Under the pieces are notes generated by a model. It did no database searches. It was not told the DNA's origin and saw only the letters and a program-made list of their open reading frames with translations. The translations under genes and the position numbers were made by a program. From Nostocoides japonicum T1-X7 (lineage in GTDB: Bacteria; Actinomycetota; Actinomycetes; Actinomycetales; Dermatophilaceae), in the NCBI RefSeq assembly GCF_001046855.1, contig NZ_HF570958.1, positions 2,290,383 to 2,328,022 of the forward strand: a stretch of DNA of 37,640 nucleotides, read 5' to 3'. Positions 8,561-16,974 of this stretch are shown piece by piece. Within the stretch, counting starts at the first letter, position 1; each line of letters starts with the position of its first letter.

Positions 8561-9142
8561 TCAGGGTGCGAGGGCGATGTCCTCGCAGCGGGCGACGGCA
8601 CGATGGAGCGACGCCGTGTCGAGGCCGAGGAGGGCGGTGAGCCACAGCCCGTTCTGGACGACGTCGACGTCGGCCGCGCGCCGGGCGCATTCGGCGCGGG
8701 AGAGGTGGGGGCGGGCGGCGTGGATGAGCCGGGCCAGGCGGGTGCGGTACTGCTTCTGGGCCCGGGTGTTGATGTGGGCGTAGACCTCGTGGGCCTGGGC
8801 CAGGGACCACAGCTGGAGGCGGAGGGAGAGGTACTCCGTCGTGAGGAACTGCGGCTCGGCGACGCGGCGCAGCGTCGTCCGCAGCTGCTCCTCCGGAGTC
8901 GACGCAGGGTCCGGCGACAGCATCGCGAGGTCCTGCTCCTCGATGCGCTCGAGGGCGGCGCGGATCAGTCCGACCTTGTCCTCGTAGTAGTAGTTGACGA
9001 GCCCCAGCGCGACGCCCGCCTCCCGGGCGACGGCCCTGATGCTGACCCCGGCGATGCCCTGCTGCGCGAGCAGGCGGAGGACCGCGTCGAGGATCCGCTC
9101 CTGCCGGTCCGGCGCCTCGGGGCCTGACCGTGCTGGCGTCAC
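8561..9142 (-). CDS. TetR/AcrR family transcriptional regulator
   Basis: 193 aa from the GTG at 9142 (another GTG lies at 9214). The N-terminal helix-turn-helix of TetR type is clear: RQERILDAVLRLLAQQG then VSIRAVAREAGVALGLVNYYYEDKVGLI (about 14-60). The C-terminal ligand domain is all-helical, with ARRAADVDVVQNGLWLTALLGL close to the BetI-like C-terminal pattern. It lies 102 nt downstream of the alcohol dehydrogenase on the same strand, so it may control that gene; an operator was not pinned down. Confidence 0.9.
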   Translation of the reverse strand: MTPARSGPEAPDRQERILDAVLRLLAQQGIAGVSIRAVAREAGVALGLVNYYYEDKVGLIRAALERIEEQDLAMLSPDPASTPEEQLRTTLRRVAEPQFLTTEYLSLRLQLWSLAQAHEVYAHINTRAQKQYRTRLARLIHAARPHLSRAECARRAADVDVVQNGLWLTALLGLDTASLHRAVARCEDIALAP

Positions 9143-9244
9143 GCGGTCAGCGTAGTCGTCCGGCGCGACCCTCCTGGGAACCCGTCCCCTCGTCCTCGGG
9201 TCCGGATCGTCCACGGCGACCAGGCCCGCGGCGACCGTCCCGTC

Positions 9245-10273
9245 TCAGCCGCGGGGGTCGATGACGATCTTGTGGACGCCGGGGTGGTGGGCGATGGCCC
9301 GCAGCGCCTTCTCGTAGTCCTCGAGGCCGTACCGGTGGGTGATGATCCCGTCGGTCCGGACGCGCCGCGCGCGCAGGGCCGCGATCGCGCTGGGGAAGGA
9401 GTGGATCTCGGCGAAGGACCCCTTGATGGTGATCTCCCGCTGGAAGACGTCGTAGGGGTTGATGGTGACGCGTGCGTCGTGGTCGGCGACACCGTAGAGG
9501 GCGACGGTGCCGCCCTTTCGCGCCAGGGGGACGCACTGCTCGACGAGCGCGGGCACCCCGGTGGCGTCGACGACGAGGTCGAAGCCGTCGGCTCCGGACC
9601 CGGCGCGCAGCCGGTCGACGTCGGTGGCCAGATCGTCGCGGCCCATGAGGTAGGTGGCGTCGATGCCGAGGCGACCTGCCGTGTCGAGCTTGAACGCCGC
9701 CCGGTCGGCGATGGTGACGTGGGCGGCGCCGTTGGTGGCCAGGAGTTGGGCGAGCAGGATGCCGGTCGGGCCCGCGCCCAGGACGAGCGCGGTGCTGTTG
9801 GGGGTCGGGCTCAGGCGCTCCACTCCGTGGGAGACGCAGGACGTCGGCTCGGTGAAGACGGCGACGTCCGGATCGAGGCCATCGACGGAGAACACCTGGC
9901 GGGCGGGCGCGACGGTGTACTCGGCGAACATGCCAGGTCGGTTGACGCCCTTGGCCCGCAGGTCGTCGCACAGCAGGGGGCGGCCCTCCCGGCAGTAGGG
10001 ACAGAGCCCACAGCTCGCATTGGGGTTGATGGTCACCTGCTCGCCGACCGTGAAGCCGGTGACTCCCTCGCCGAGAGCATCGACGACGCCGACGGTCTCG
10101 TGGCCGGGGATGAGCGGGTAGGCGCCCATGAAACCGCCGGCGTGCAGGTGCAGGTCGGTGCCGCAGAAGCCGGTCTGGAGGACGGCGACGCGCACCTCGC
10201 CAGGGCCGGGCTCGGGAGTCGGAACCTCTCGTACCTCGAGGGTGAACGGTGAGTCATACACGACGGCCCGCAC
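9245..10273 (-). CDS. Zinc-dependent medium-chain alcohol/polyol dehydrogenase
   Basis: 342-aa MDR-family NAD(P)-dependent dehydrogenase. Catalytic zinc ligands are visible in TGFCGTDLH (C37) and GHE (H58-E59). The four structural-zinc cysteines are C88, C91, C94 and C102 (CGLCPYCREGRPLLC). The Rossmann motif is GAGPTG, around residues 173-178. The start is GTG with GGAGG 5 nt upstream. It resembles sorbitol/arabinitol/threonine-type dehydrogenases, so the substrate is probably a polyol or secondary alcohol. Proximity to dihydroxyacetone kinase genes (same strand, 340 bp upstream) makes a glycerol-like or ketose-forming reaction attractive, but this is inference. Confidence 0.88.
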   Translation of the reverse strand: MRAVVYDSPFTLEVREVPTPEPGPGEVRVAVLQTGFCGTDLHLHAGGFMGAYPLIPGHETVGVVDALGEGVTGFTVGEQVTINPNASCGLCPYCREGRPLLCDDLRAKGVNRPGMFAEYTVAPARQVFSVDGLDPDVAVFTEPTSCVSHGVERLSPTPNSTALVLGAGPTGILLAQLLATNGAAHVTIADRAAFKLDTAGRLGIDATYLMGRDDLATDVDRLRAGSGADGFDLVVDATGVPALVEQCVPLARKGGTVALYGVADHDARVTINPYDVFQREITIKGSFAEIHSFPSAIAALRARRVRTDGIITHRYGLEDYEKALRAIAHHPGVHKIVIDPRG

Positions 10274-10371
10274 GGAACCTCCACGCTCTCCTGGATCGAT
10301 GGGTCGGAATCCAACGATACGCAAGAATCTCCATCGATATCAATTCGCCGGTCGACCTCGACCGGAGGGTG
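10274..10371 (-). promoter_or_regulatory. Promoter region of the alcohol dehydrogenase
   Basis: A locally AT-rich stretch (about 10310-10346, containing GATACGC, ATCGATAT and GATATCAATT) contrasts with the surrounding high-GC DNA and lies 40-75 nt upstream of the GTG start. It probably holds the promoter and an operator. No -10/-35 pair could be fixed with confidence. Confidence 0.35.
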
Positions 10372-10513
10372 GGTGGTGCAGAGGCCCCGATCGGGGGCCA
10401 GACCGCCAGGGTGGGCGGGATGGGTAGGTCGTCAGGTGGTGCAGAGGCCCCGATCGGGTGGCAGAGCGCCAGGGGAGGTGGTGCAGAGGCCCCGATCGGG
10501 TGGCAGACCGCCA
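10372..10513. repeat. Three copies of a 37-bp direct repeat
   Basis: Copies lie at 10372-10408, 10435-10471 and 10477-10513. The shared core is GGTGGTGCAGAGGCCCCGAT followed by CGGGTGGCAGACCGCCA. Each differs by a few bases; copy 1 has CCCCGATCGGGG, a perfect 12-bp palindrome. Unit spacings are unequal (63 and 42 bp). The array lies between dhaM's stop and the alcohol dehydrogenase promoter. An open frame across it on the minus strand (HPIGASAPP repeats) is a by-product. Possible operators, a REP-like element or 3' hairpins. The rest of the gap up to 10614 holds nothing recognisable. Confidence 0.8.
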
Positions 10514-10614
10514 ACTGGACGACGCCAGACCGGGGTTGGTCATTGAGCGGGCGTCGAGCGGTGTGTGGTGGGGAGGGCGTCGGGCGGTGTGGTGGGCGGG
10601 CGGCGGCGGGGCGC

Positions 10615-11019
10615 TCAGTGCTGGAGGTGCGAGGCCTTCGGGGTGAGTGCCGACGCAGCCTGCTCGGCCACGCGGTCGAGGTCGGCTCCCGTGCTCGCCG
10701 TGACCGCTGCCGCGACGAGGCCCTCGACGAACGGGCCCGCGCTGAGCCGGATCTCGCCGTCCAGCGGCCCGACGAGCTCCGTGGCGAGCTCGGCCGAGAG
10801 GACCGCGCTGCCGAGGTCCATGAGGACGAGGACGCCGTCGCCGGACGCGACCCGCGAGATGGCGTCGGCGATCCGGACGGCGTCCGTGCCGGTCGCTCCG
10901 CCCGCGGTGCCGGCCGCGACGGTGATCGGCACGTCGGTGCCGTGGAGCATCTCGCGGGCCAGCTCGACGGCGGCCGTCGCGAGGGCAGGGGAGTGCGAGA
11001 CGACGACGATGCCGACCAT
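10615..11019 (-). CDS. dhaM: DhaM, phosphotransferase subunit of PTS-dependent dihydroxyacetone kinase (EIIA-Man-like)
   Basis: 134 aa, single PTS EIIA(mannose)-like domain. The active-site histidine is His9 in VVSHSPALA, and the GVLVLMDLGSAVLSAE segment is typical. It takes phosphate from HPr and passes it to DhaL-bound ADP. It is the short form, without the fused HPr/EI-like domains of E. coli DhaM. It directly follows dhaL, with start and stop 2 nt apart. Last gene of the dhaKLM cluster; three 37-bp repeats lie downstream. Confidence 0.95.
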   Translation of the reverse strand: MVGIVVVSHSPALATAAVELAREMLHGTDVPITVAAGTAGGATGTDAVRIADAISRVASGDGVLVLMDLGSAVLSAELATELVGPLDGEIRLSAGPFVEGLVAAAVTASTGADLDRVAEQAASALTPKASHLQH

Positions 11020-11021
11020 CC

Positions 11022-11699
11022 TCAGGCCCGCCCGTCGGTCGTCTCGGGGAGCGTCCCGGCGAGGGCATCGGCGAGGGCTCGCAGGAGGAGGGCCGAGGAG
11101 GTGGCGCCCGGGTCGAGGTGGCCCGCGCTGCGCTCGGCGAGGTAGCTCGCCCGCCCCTTCCTCGCGACCATCGGGATCGTGGCGTCCCGACCGGCCTCGG
11201 CGGCCTCGCTCGCCGCGGCCGCGGCGTGCTCCGGCCCGGACCCCACGGCCCTCTCGTAGGCCGTGACGGCGGGCTCGAGGGCGTCGACCATCGTCTTGTC
11301 GCCCGGCTCGGCCTTCCCGCGGGCGACGACTCCGCCGACCCCTGCGCGCAGCGCCGTCGCGAGACCCGCCGCGTCGAGCTCGTCGACCGGGCCGGCCGCC
11401 GTGCCGAACCGGAGGAAGAAGGTGCCGTAGAGCGGTCCGCTCGCGCCTCCGACGGTGCTCACGAGCGTCATCCCCACGGTCTTGAAGAGAGCGTCGACCG
11501 TCGCCGGGCGATCGGCGTGCAGACGCTCGACGACGGCCCTCATGCCGCGGTCGAGGTTGAGGCCGTGGTCGGCGTCGCCGATCGCCGCGTCGAGCGCGGT
11601 GAGGTGGTCCCGCTCCTCGTGGACGAGCCGGCCGAACGTCTCCAGCCAGGCGACGAGCTGCGCGACCTCGACTGTTCCGGGGTCGGCTCTGGAGCCCAC
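11022..11699 (-). CDS. dhaL: DhaL, ADP-binding subunit of dihydroxyacetone kinase
   Basis: 225 aa, GTG start. It carries the Mg-ADP site GDADHGLN (about 41-48; the Asp ligands of the family), TVGGASGPLYGTFF (about 83-96), DKTMVDAL and the C-terminal GHLDPGATSSALLL. It transfers phosphate from the tightly bound nucleotide to dihydroxyacetone held by DhaK. The start lies 1 nt before the dhaK stop codon, indicating coupled translation. About 10-15 residues longer at the N-terminus than E. coli DhaL. Confidence 0.95.
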   Translation of the reverse strand: MGSRADPGTVEVAQLVAWLETFGRLVHEERDHLTALDAAIGDADHGLNLDRGMRAVVERLHADRPATVDALFKTVGMTLVSTVGGASGPLYGTFFLRFGTAAGPVDELDAAGLATALRAGVGGVVARGKAEPGDKTMVDALEPAVTAYERAVGSGPEHAAAAASEAAEAGRDATIPMVARKGRASYLAERSAGHLDPGATSSALLLRALADALAGTLPETTDGRA

Positions 11700-11700
11700 C

Positions 11701-12696
11701 TCAGGCCCCCCAGCGCAGACCGGGGGTGTCGACCGGTGCGTCCCAGAGGTCGAGGAGCTCGTCGTCGGCGCGGACGAGGGTGAGCGAGCAGCCGGCCATC
11801 TCCAAGGAGGTGATGTAGTTCCCGACCAGCGTGCGGGCCACGGTGACGTTGCGCCGGCCGAGGATCCGGGCGATCTCGCCGTACATGAGGTAGAGCTCGA
11901 TGAGCGGCGTCCCGCCGAGGCCGCTCAGCATGGCGATGACGGGAGCGCCGGTGAAGTCGAGGTCGTCGGTGATCGGGACGACGAGCTGCTCCGCGACCTC
12001 CGACGCCGTGCCGAGCCGGCCACGGGACCGGCCCGGCTCGCCGTGGATTCCGACGCCGATCTCCAGCTCGTCCTCGGCGAGGTCGAAGGTCGGCCTGCCG
12101 ACGGCCGGCACCGTGCACGAGGTGAGGGCGACACCCATGCTCCGGCCGTTGTCGTTGACCCGCCGGGCGACGTCCGCGACGGCGGACAGGTCGCGCCGTC
12201 CCTCGGCGGCCGCCCCCGCGATCTTCTCCACGACGACGGTCACCCCGATGCCGCGGCGCCCGGCGGTGTAGAGGCTGTCCTCGACGGCGACGTCGTCGTT
12301 CGTCACGACGGTGGCGATCGGCGACCCGCCCTCGGCCAGCTCGACGGCCATGTCGAAGTTCATGACGTCGCCCGTGTAGTTCTTGACGATGTGCAGGATC
12401 CCGGCACCGGCGTCGACGTGCTGGTCCGCCGCGAGCACCTGGTCCGGTGTGGGAGAGGTGAACACCTCGCCCGCGCAGGCCGCGTCGAGCATTCCCGGAC
12501 CGACGAACCCACCGTGCAGCGGCTCGTGCCCCGAGCCGCCTCCCGAGACGAGCGCGACCTTCCCGGCGACGGGAGCGTCCGCGCGATACACGACCCGGTG
12601 CTCGTGGTCCACCGCGAGCCGTCCCAGGTAGGCCGCCTCGACGCCGACGAGGGCGTCGGTCACGACGTGCTGGGGATCGTTGACGAGCTTCTTCAT
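11701..12696 (-). CDS. dhaK: DhaK, dihydroxyacetone-binding kinase subunit
   Basis: 331 aa. The substrate-binding histidine is at position 218 in GVGIHGEPG, the same number as in E. coli DhaK, forming a hemiaminal with dihydroxyacetone. Also present are SGGGSGHEPLHGGFVGPGML (51-70), NYTGD (107) and NDDVAVED. The start ATG has a GGAGAGG Shine-Dalgarno 8 nt upstream. Order dhaK-dhaL-dhaM on the minus strand. It lies 96 nt after the aspartase-family gene, so both may share one transcript. Confidence 0.96.
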   Translation of the reverse strand: MKKLVNDPQHVVTDALVGVEAAYLGRLAVDHEHRVVYRADAPVAGKVALVSGGGSGHEPLHGGFVGPGMLDAACAGEVFTSPTPDQVLAADQHVDAGAGILHIVKNYTGDVMNFDMAVELAEGGSPIATVVTNDDVAVEDSLYTAGRRGIGVTVVVEKIAGAAAEGRRDLSAVADVARRVNDNGRSMGVALTSCTVPAVGRPTFDLAEDELEIGVGIHGEPGRSRGRLGTASEVAEQLVVPITDDLDFTGAPVIAMLSGLGGTPLIELYLMYGEIARILGRRNVTVARTLVGNYITSLEMAGCSLTLVRADDELLDLWDAPVDTPGLRWGA

Positions 12697-12792
12697 GTCA
12701 GTCGCCTCTCCGCGCCGGTCCTCCGGGTCCGATCATGCTCCACTCGTCGGTATGCGGAGCCGGCGACGGTCCGGCAACGTGCGGCCGGGCGG

Positions 12793-14085
12793 TCATCGGT
12801 CGTCCTCGCCCGTCGTGGCGGCCCGGGCCCGCCGCACCTCGGCGGTGGCGGCGTCGTAGCCGTCCTCCGCGGCCATCGCGACCCACCGGTCGAAGGCGCC
12901 GCTCACGTTGGCGTGCAGGCGCGGCCCGTCCCAGGTCAGCCCGGTGACGCACCTCTCGGCGAGCACCTGGGCCGCCGAGGCGAGGTCCTCGAAGATGTCG
13001 ATGAGCGCGTCGACGATGACGGGCTCCATGATGTTCAGCTCGAGCTCGCCCGCGCCGACCGCCGCTTCGACCGTGTGGGCGGCTCCCCGCACCCGGTAGC
13101 TGAGCTGCATGGCGTACTCGGGGATCGCCGGGTTGACCTTGCCGGGCATGATGGAAGAGCCGGCCTGCACCGCCGGCAGGCCCACCTCCGCGATCCCCCC
13201 GACCGGACCGGAGGAGAGCAGCCGGAGGTCCCCGGCGATCTTGGCGACGACGAGGGTGGCACGCACCGCCGCCTGTGCGATCGCCGCATACGGGTCGAGA
13301 TGGGCCAGCGCGTCGTAGGGGTCGCTGGACGGGAGGAGGAGGTCGTCGCCGCACAGCCCGCGGAGCTCGGCGACGGCGAGCTCGCGGTAGCCGGCCGGTG
13401 CGCCGATGCCGGTGCCGAGAACCGTCGCGCCGATGGGCACCGCGCGTAGCTCCTCGACGGCGGCTCGGACGCCGCGTGCCGTGCGACGGATCGCGGTCGC
13501 GTGGGACCGGTGGGTCTCCCCGACGGTGAGCGTGACGGCGTCCTGGAGGCAGGTGCGTCCGAGACGCAGGGTGTCGGCATACTCCGCCGCCTTCTCCTCG
13601 AACGCGCGAGCCAGCGTCTCGAGGGCCGCGAGGGGCTGCGCCGACAGCTCGCGGATCGTGAGTGCCATCGCGGTCGGGTACGTGTCGTTCGTCGACTGCG
13701 ACGCGTTGACGTGGTCGTTCGGATGGATGGGCCGGCCCGCGAGCCGAGTGGCGCGGGCGGCGATCACCTCGTTGAGGTTCATGTTCGTCGTCGTTCCCCC
13801 GCCGCCGAGGACGAGTGCGGTGGGGAACTGGTCGTCGAGGCGCCCCGCCGCCACCTCCCGGGCGGCCGCGTCGATGGCCCGCGCCACCTCCGGTTCGAGG
13901 ACGCCGAGCGCCCCGTTGGCCCGCGCGGCGGCCGCCTTCACCCGGGCGTAGCTGCGGATGAGCGCCGGCACGTCGGCGAGACGGCGACGCCCGGGCCCGA
14001 AGCTCGCCACGCCCAGCTCGGTCTGCCTGCCGTACAGCTGCTCGCCCCGGGGGGCTGCCTGCTCGTGGTCGTCGGTGGGTGCCAT
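12793..14085 (-). CDS. Aspartate ammonia-lyase / class II fumarase family lyase
   Basis: 430 aa of the aspartase/fumarase superfamily. The signature loop with the catalytic serine is GSSIMPGKVNP (about residues 317-327). Other family blocks are GGGGTTTNMNLNEV (about 94-107), ASQSTNDTYPTAMAL and TCLQDAVTLTVGE. TNDTYPTA and NMNLNEV favour aspartase over fumarase. It would reversibly split aspartate, or a related amino or hydroxy acid, into fumarate and ammonia. It begins 5 nt after the MFS transporter stop, so the two are an operon; dhaK follows. About 35-45 residues shorter than E. coli AspA, so a different substrate is possible. Confidence 0.85.
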   Translation of the reverse strand: MAPTDDHEQAAPRGEQLYGRQTELGVASFGPGRRRLADVPALIRSYARVKAAAARANGALGVLEPEVARAIDAAAREVAAGRLDDQFPTALVLGGGGTTTNMNLNEVIAARATRLAGRPIHPNDHVNASQSTNDTYPTAMALTIRELSAQPLAALETLARAFEEKAAEYADTLRLGRTCLQDAVTLTVGETHRSHATAIRRTARGVRAAVEELRAVPIGATVLGTGIGAPAGYRELAVAELRGLCGDDLLLPSSDPYDALAHLDPYAAIAQAAVRATLVVAKIAGDLRLLSSGPVGGIAEVGLPAVQAGSSIMPGKVNPAIPEYAMQLSYRVRGAAHTVEAAVGAGELELNIMEPVIVDALIDIFEDLASAAQVLAERCVTGLTWDGPRLHANVSGAFDRWVAMAAEDGYDAATAEVRRARAATTGEDDR

Positions 14086-14090
14086 GGGCC

Positions 14091-15578
14091 TCAGCCTTCG
14101 TGGCGGCCATGGTAGCCGGAGCCGGTCACGGCATCGAAGAGCCCGAGCGCGAGGGCCACGGCGACGAAGAGGGCGACGACGAGGAGACCGTGGACGAAGG
14201 CCCGGTCGAAGTCCGGCGGGCGGCTTCCCGCGAGGACGCCGTAGAAGACGCTGCCGGTGATGGCGATGCCCGCGGCCGACCCGATGCGCTGGGCGGTCTG
14301 CAGGGCGCCGCCCGCGACGCCCGCCTGGGCGACCGGCACCTCCGACAGGGTGAGCGTCACGTTGGGGCTGATGACGAGGCCGCCGCCGATGCCCGCGACG
14401 AGCAGTGGGGCCGCGGCCGCCCAGCCGAGCCCGGTGCCCTGGACGAGGTGGCCGACGACGGCCACGGCGAGGACCCCGGCGAGCACGAGGACGAGCCCGG
14501 CGACGACGAGCTTGCGTCCGATCCGGGTGACGACCCGCCCGCCGATCGCGGCCGCCCCGGCCGAGCCGATCGCGAAGGGCAGTGCCGCGAGCCCGGAGAG
14601 GAGGGCGGAGTAGCCGAGCCCCTCCTGGAGGACCTGGGCGTAGATGAAGAAGATCGCCGTGAAGCCCGCGAAGTAGACGAGCCCGATGAGGGTCCCTGCC
14701 GTGTAGCTCGTGCGGGCGTAGAGCCGGAAGTCGATGACCGGCTCGCGTCCTCGGGCGAGGTAGCGACGCTCCCAGAGGACGAACGCGACGAAGAGGAGGC
14801 CGGCCACCGGGAAGAGCCAGGGGCGGATCGGGGAGCGCCACGTCTGCTGCTCGATGAAGGGCAGGATGACGAGGAGCACCGCGAGCCCGAGGAGCAGGAC
14901 GCCGACGGGGTCGAGGTCCTGGCCGCCGGCCGCGACGCGGTCCCGTGGGGTGTGGGGCACGAGGCGTCGCGTGAGGAGCATCGCCGCCAGCCCGATCGGC
15001 AGGTTGACGAAGAAGACGTAGCGCCAGCCGGACTCGGTGCCGAACACGGCGATGAGCAGGCCTCCGACGAGGGGGCCGACGGCCGTCGACACCCCGACGG
15101 TGGCGCCGAAGAAGCCGAACGCCTTGCCCCGCTCGGCGCCCCGGAAGAGGGACTGGATGAGACCGCTGACCTGGGGGGAGATCATGCCGCCGCCGAGTCC
15201 TTGGACGAGCCGGGCGACGATGAGGACCACTGGGGCGTGGGCGAATCCGCACGCGGCGCTGGCGAGCGTGAAGATGCCGAGGCCCGCGATGAGGGTCGGC
15301 CGGCGTCCGCGAGCGTCGCCGAGCCGTCCCGCGGGCACGAGGAGCAGGCCGAAGGAGAGGGCATACCCCGACACCACCCAGGACAGCGTGTTCTCGCCGG
15401 CGCCGAGACCGGTCCGGATGCTCGGCAGCGCGACGTTGACGATGCTCACGTCGAGGAGGGTCATGAAGCCCGCCACGAGGCATACCGTCAACGCCTTCCA
15501 CCGGTTGGGGTCCGGGACGTAGTCCTCGGTGCCCGGGCCGGCTGCGCCGGGCGCCGGTGAACGGGTCGGCGAGCTCAT
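14091..15578 (-). CDS. MFS transporter, DHA2 (EmrB/QacA) drug:proton antiporter family
   Basis: 495 aa with about 14 hydrophobic segments. Motif C-like FMTLLDVSIVNVALPSI in TM1, motif A GRLGDARGRRP between TM2 and TM3, and RLVQGLGGGMISPQ in TM4 are all typical of the 14-TM DHA2 family. It exports small hydrophobic or cationic compounds using the proton gradient. The start is ATG 15578; a GTG at 15608 would add 10 residues. The next gene (lyase) starts 5 nt downstream. Partnering with an aspartase-like enzyme is unusual and may hint at efflux of a pathway product. Confidence 0.92.
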   Translation of the reverse strand: MSSPTRSPAPGAAGPGTEDYVPDPNRWKALTVCLVAGFMTLLDVSIVNVALPSIRTGLGAGENTLSWVVSGYALSFGLLLVPAGRLGDARGRRPTLIAGLGIFTLASAACGFAHAPVVLIVARLVQGLGGGMISPQVSGLIQSLFRGAERGKAFGFFGATVGVSTAVGPLVGGLLIAVFGTESGWRYVFFVNLPIGLAAMLLTRRLVPHTPRDRVAAGGQDLDPVGVLLLGLAVLLVILPFIEQQTWRSPIRPWLFPVAGLLFVAFVLWERRYLARGREPVIDFRLYARTSYTAGTLIGLVYFAGFTAIFFIYAQVLQEGLGYSALLSGLAALPFAIGSAGAAAIGGRVVTRIGRKLVVAGLVLVLAGVLAVAVVGHLVQGTGLGWAAAAPLLVAGIGGGLVISPNVTLTLSEVPVAQAGVAGGALQTAQRIGSAAGIAITGSVFYGVLAGSRPPDFDRAFVHGLLVVALFVAVALALGLFDAVTGSGYHGRHEG

Positions 15579-15785
15579 CGGCCGCTCGATCGGGGAGCGC
15601 CGTGGCACGGCAGGCGACGGCGGCCGGCGACCACAGGCGGCGGATCGGCGAGGGCGAGGCGTGAGGGCACCCAGCCATTACCTCACCTGTTGCTCGGAAC
15701 CGCGTGTGGAGGTCCCCGGGGAGGTGTGGCGGGCGGCGGTATGCGGAGCCGCGGCGACGCGCGGATCGGACCCGGGTGGGGCGGC

Positions 15786-16646
15786 TCAGGCCGCGACGAA
15801 CACCACCTTGAACGCGTCGTCGGTGAGGCGGACGGGCCGCGCGAGGGTGGAGCCGTTCGACTCGACCATCGTGATGGCGTCGCCCGCCGTGAGCGACCTG
15901 CTCCCACTCGTCGTATAGGCGCTGATCTCGTCGAAGTACACCGCACCGAAGCGGGCCAGCGGGTGCACCGGGAGGTCGAGGTCGTCGCGGGTGACGCCCG
16001 CATCGATGGTCACGGCCGGGGGGAACCCGGTGTCCACCGTGAAGTTCATCGTCTGCGCGGTCGTCTCGTTCGCGAGGAAGTAGTGCGCGGTGCCCGGCGG
16101 CTTCGTGTCGAGGCACAGGGAGCCGCTGACGACGTCGCCGGGCCGCACCGGCAGGGGGATCGGCCCGACGCCCTGGGCCCAGAGGTGGCTCGTGACGTTC
16201 TGCTGCGGGTCGACCGTCATCTCGACGTGGACGTCGAGGAATCCGAGGCCGACGAAGGTGTGGAAGTGGTTGATCCCGAAGGGAGTCGGACTGTAGGAGA
16301 GGTCGGGCACCGTCCACGTGACGAAGAGCGCGGTGAACGGCGCGGAGAGGCTGACGAGGCTGAACCCGGACGACTCGATGGGGGCCGGCCCGATGCCGGC
16401 GGACGCGAGCTCGACGGTGGTCGCGATGGACGCGTCGGCCTGCGGCGGGAGATGCTCGAAGGTGGCGTAGCGCCGCGCCTTCCGCTCCCACAGCGCCGCC
16501 TGGCCCGGCTCGGTCCGCGGGTCGGGCCGCACGGGCAGGCCGTACCTGCTCAGCTCCCGCGCGGTCGCGGTCAGCGGGTCGAGGTCCTCGGGAACGGCGG
16601 GGCGGAGTCGCACCCGCGGGGTGGCCTGCGCGTCCGGTCCGGTCAT
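15786..16646 (-). CDS. Peptidase G1 (eqolisin)-like beta-sandwich protein
   Basis: 286 aa, no signal peptide. The N-terminus (RELSRYGLPVRPDPRTEPGQ..LWERKARRY) and the all-beta body (FTALFVTWTVPDL, INHFHTFVGLGFLDVHVEMTVD, LPVRPGDVVSGSLCLD, NETTAQTMNFTVDTGFPP, LARFGAVYFDEISAY) follow the layout of G1-family glutamic peptidase-like proteins. The usual AEWI(V)E catalytic-glutamate segment reads VTIDAGVTRDDL here, and the catalytic glutamine is not clear, so it may be non-catalytic. The start ATG has GAGAGGA upstream. It precedes the MFS-lyase-dha genes on the same strand, with a 207-nt gap that shows nothing else. Fold assignment tentative. Confidence 0.55.
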   Translation of the reverse strand: MTGPDAQATPRVRLRPAVPEDLDPLTATARELSRYGLPVRPDPRTEPGQAALWERKARRYATFEHLPPQADASIATTVELASAGIGPAPIESSGFSLVSLSAPFTALFVTWTVPDLSYSPTPFGINHFHTFVGLGFLDVHVEMTVDPQQNVTSHLWAQGVGPIPLPVRPGDVVSGSLCLDTKPPGTAHYFLANETTAQTMNFTVDTGFPPAVTIDAGVTRDDLDLPVHPLARFGAVYFDEISAYTTSGSRSLTAGDAITMVESNGSTLARPVRLTDDAFKVVFVAA

Positions 16647-16755
16647 GGCATACGTCCTCTCGCGATCCTCGGGTCCGGCCCGACACGGGCGGACGGCCCG
16701 GGAGACCCTTCGACGTCGGGAAGGAGCGGGCCGTGGCCTCGGTGATACGCGCAGG

Positions 16756-16974
16756 TCACGGCCGGGGTGGCCACCACTGCGGTGCCCACCCCGGTTGCGG
16801 CCGGGTCGCCCAGCCCTGGGTCGGAGTCTCGTGGGCCCAGCTCGTCATGCTGCTGGCGTCGCCGAGCTGGAACACCGGGTCGCCGCTCTTGGCGGTGGCC
16901 GGGTCACCGTCGGTGCCGATGAGCACGTGGTCCAGCGCCGACTGCAGGGCGACGTTCGAGCCGGCTGCGGCCAC
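16756..16974 (-). CDS. Small hypothetical protein
   Basis: 72 aa from a GTG. Codon choice is strongly G/C-ending as in real genes here, and the peptide looks protein-like (VALQSALDHVLIGTDGDP, then FQLGDASSMTSWAHETP). It ends in a Trp/Pro-rich tail (GWAPQWWPPRP). No clear Shine-Dalgarno. Upstream the frame is closed by a TGA inside an ATGA (about 17028), whose ATG opens another frame, so an unseen frameshift or a longer gene is possible. Divergent from the AfsR-type gene. No family recognised. The rest of 16647-17143 shows nothing. Confidence 0.4.
   Translation of the reverse strand: MAAAGSNVALQSALDHVLIGTDGDPATAKSGDPVFQLGDASSMTSWAHETPTQGWATRPQPGWAPQWWPPRP

Noticed and set aside
10372..10513. 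CRISPR array
   Set aside because: Only three copies, spacers of 26 and 5 bp, and no cas genes nearby.
10254..10514. Minus-strand peptide with repeated HPIGASAPP units
   Set aside because: It arises from the 37-bp DNA repeats in the intergenic region. Uneven spacing changes the repeat register and there is no ribosome site or codon bias.
12793..16686. A single 1297-codon minus-strand frame
   Set aside because: It fuses the real lyase (from 14085) to out-of-frame readings of the MFS and G1-like genes. The upstream part is Arg/Pro-rich and without family motifs, while the other frames give clean MFS and G1-like proteins.
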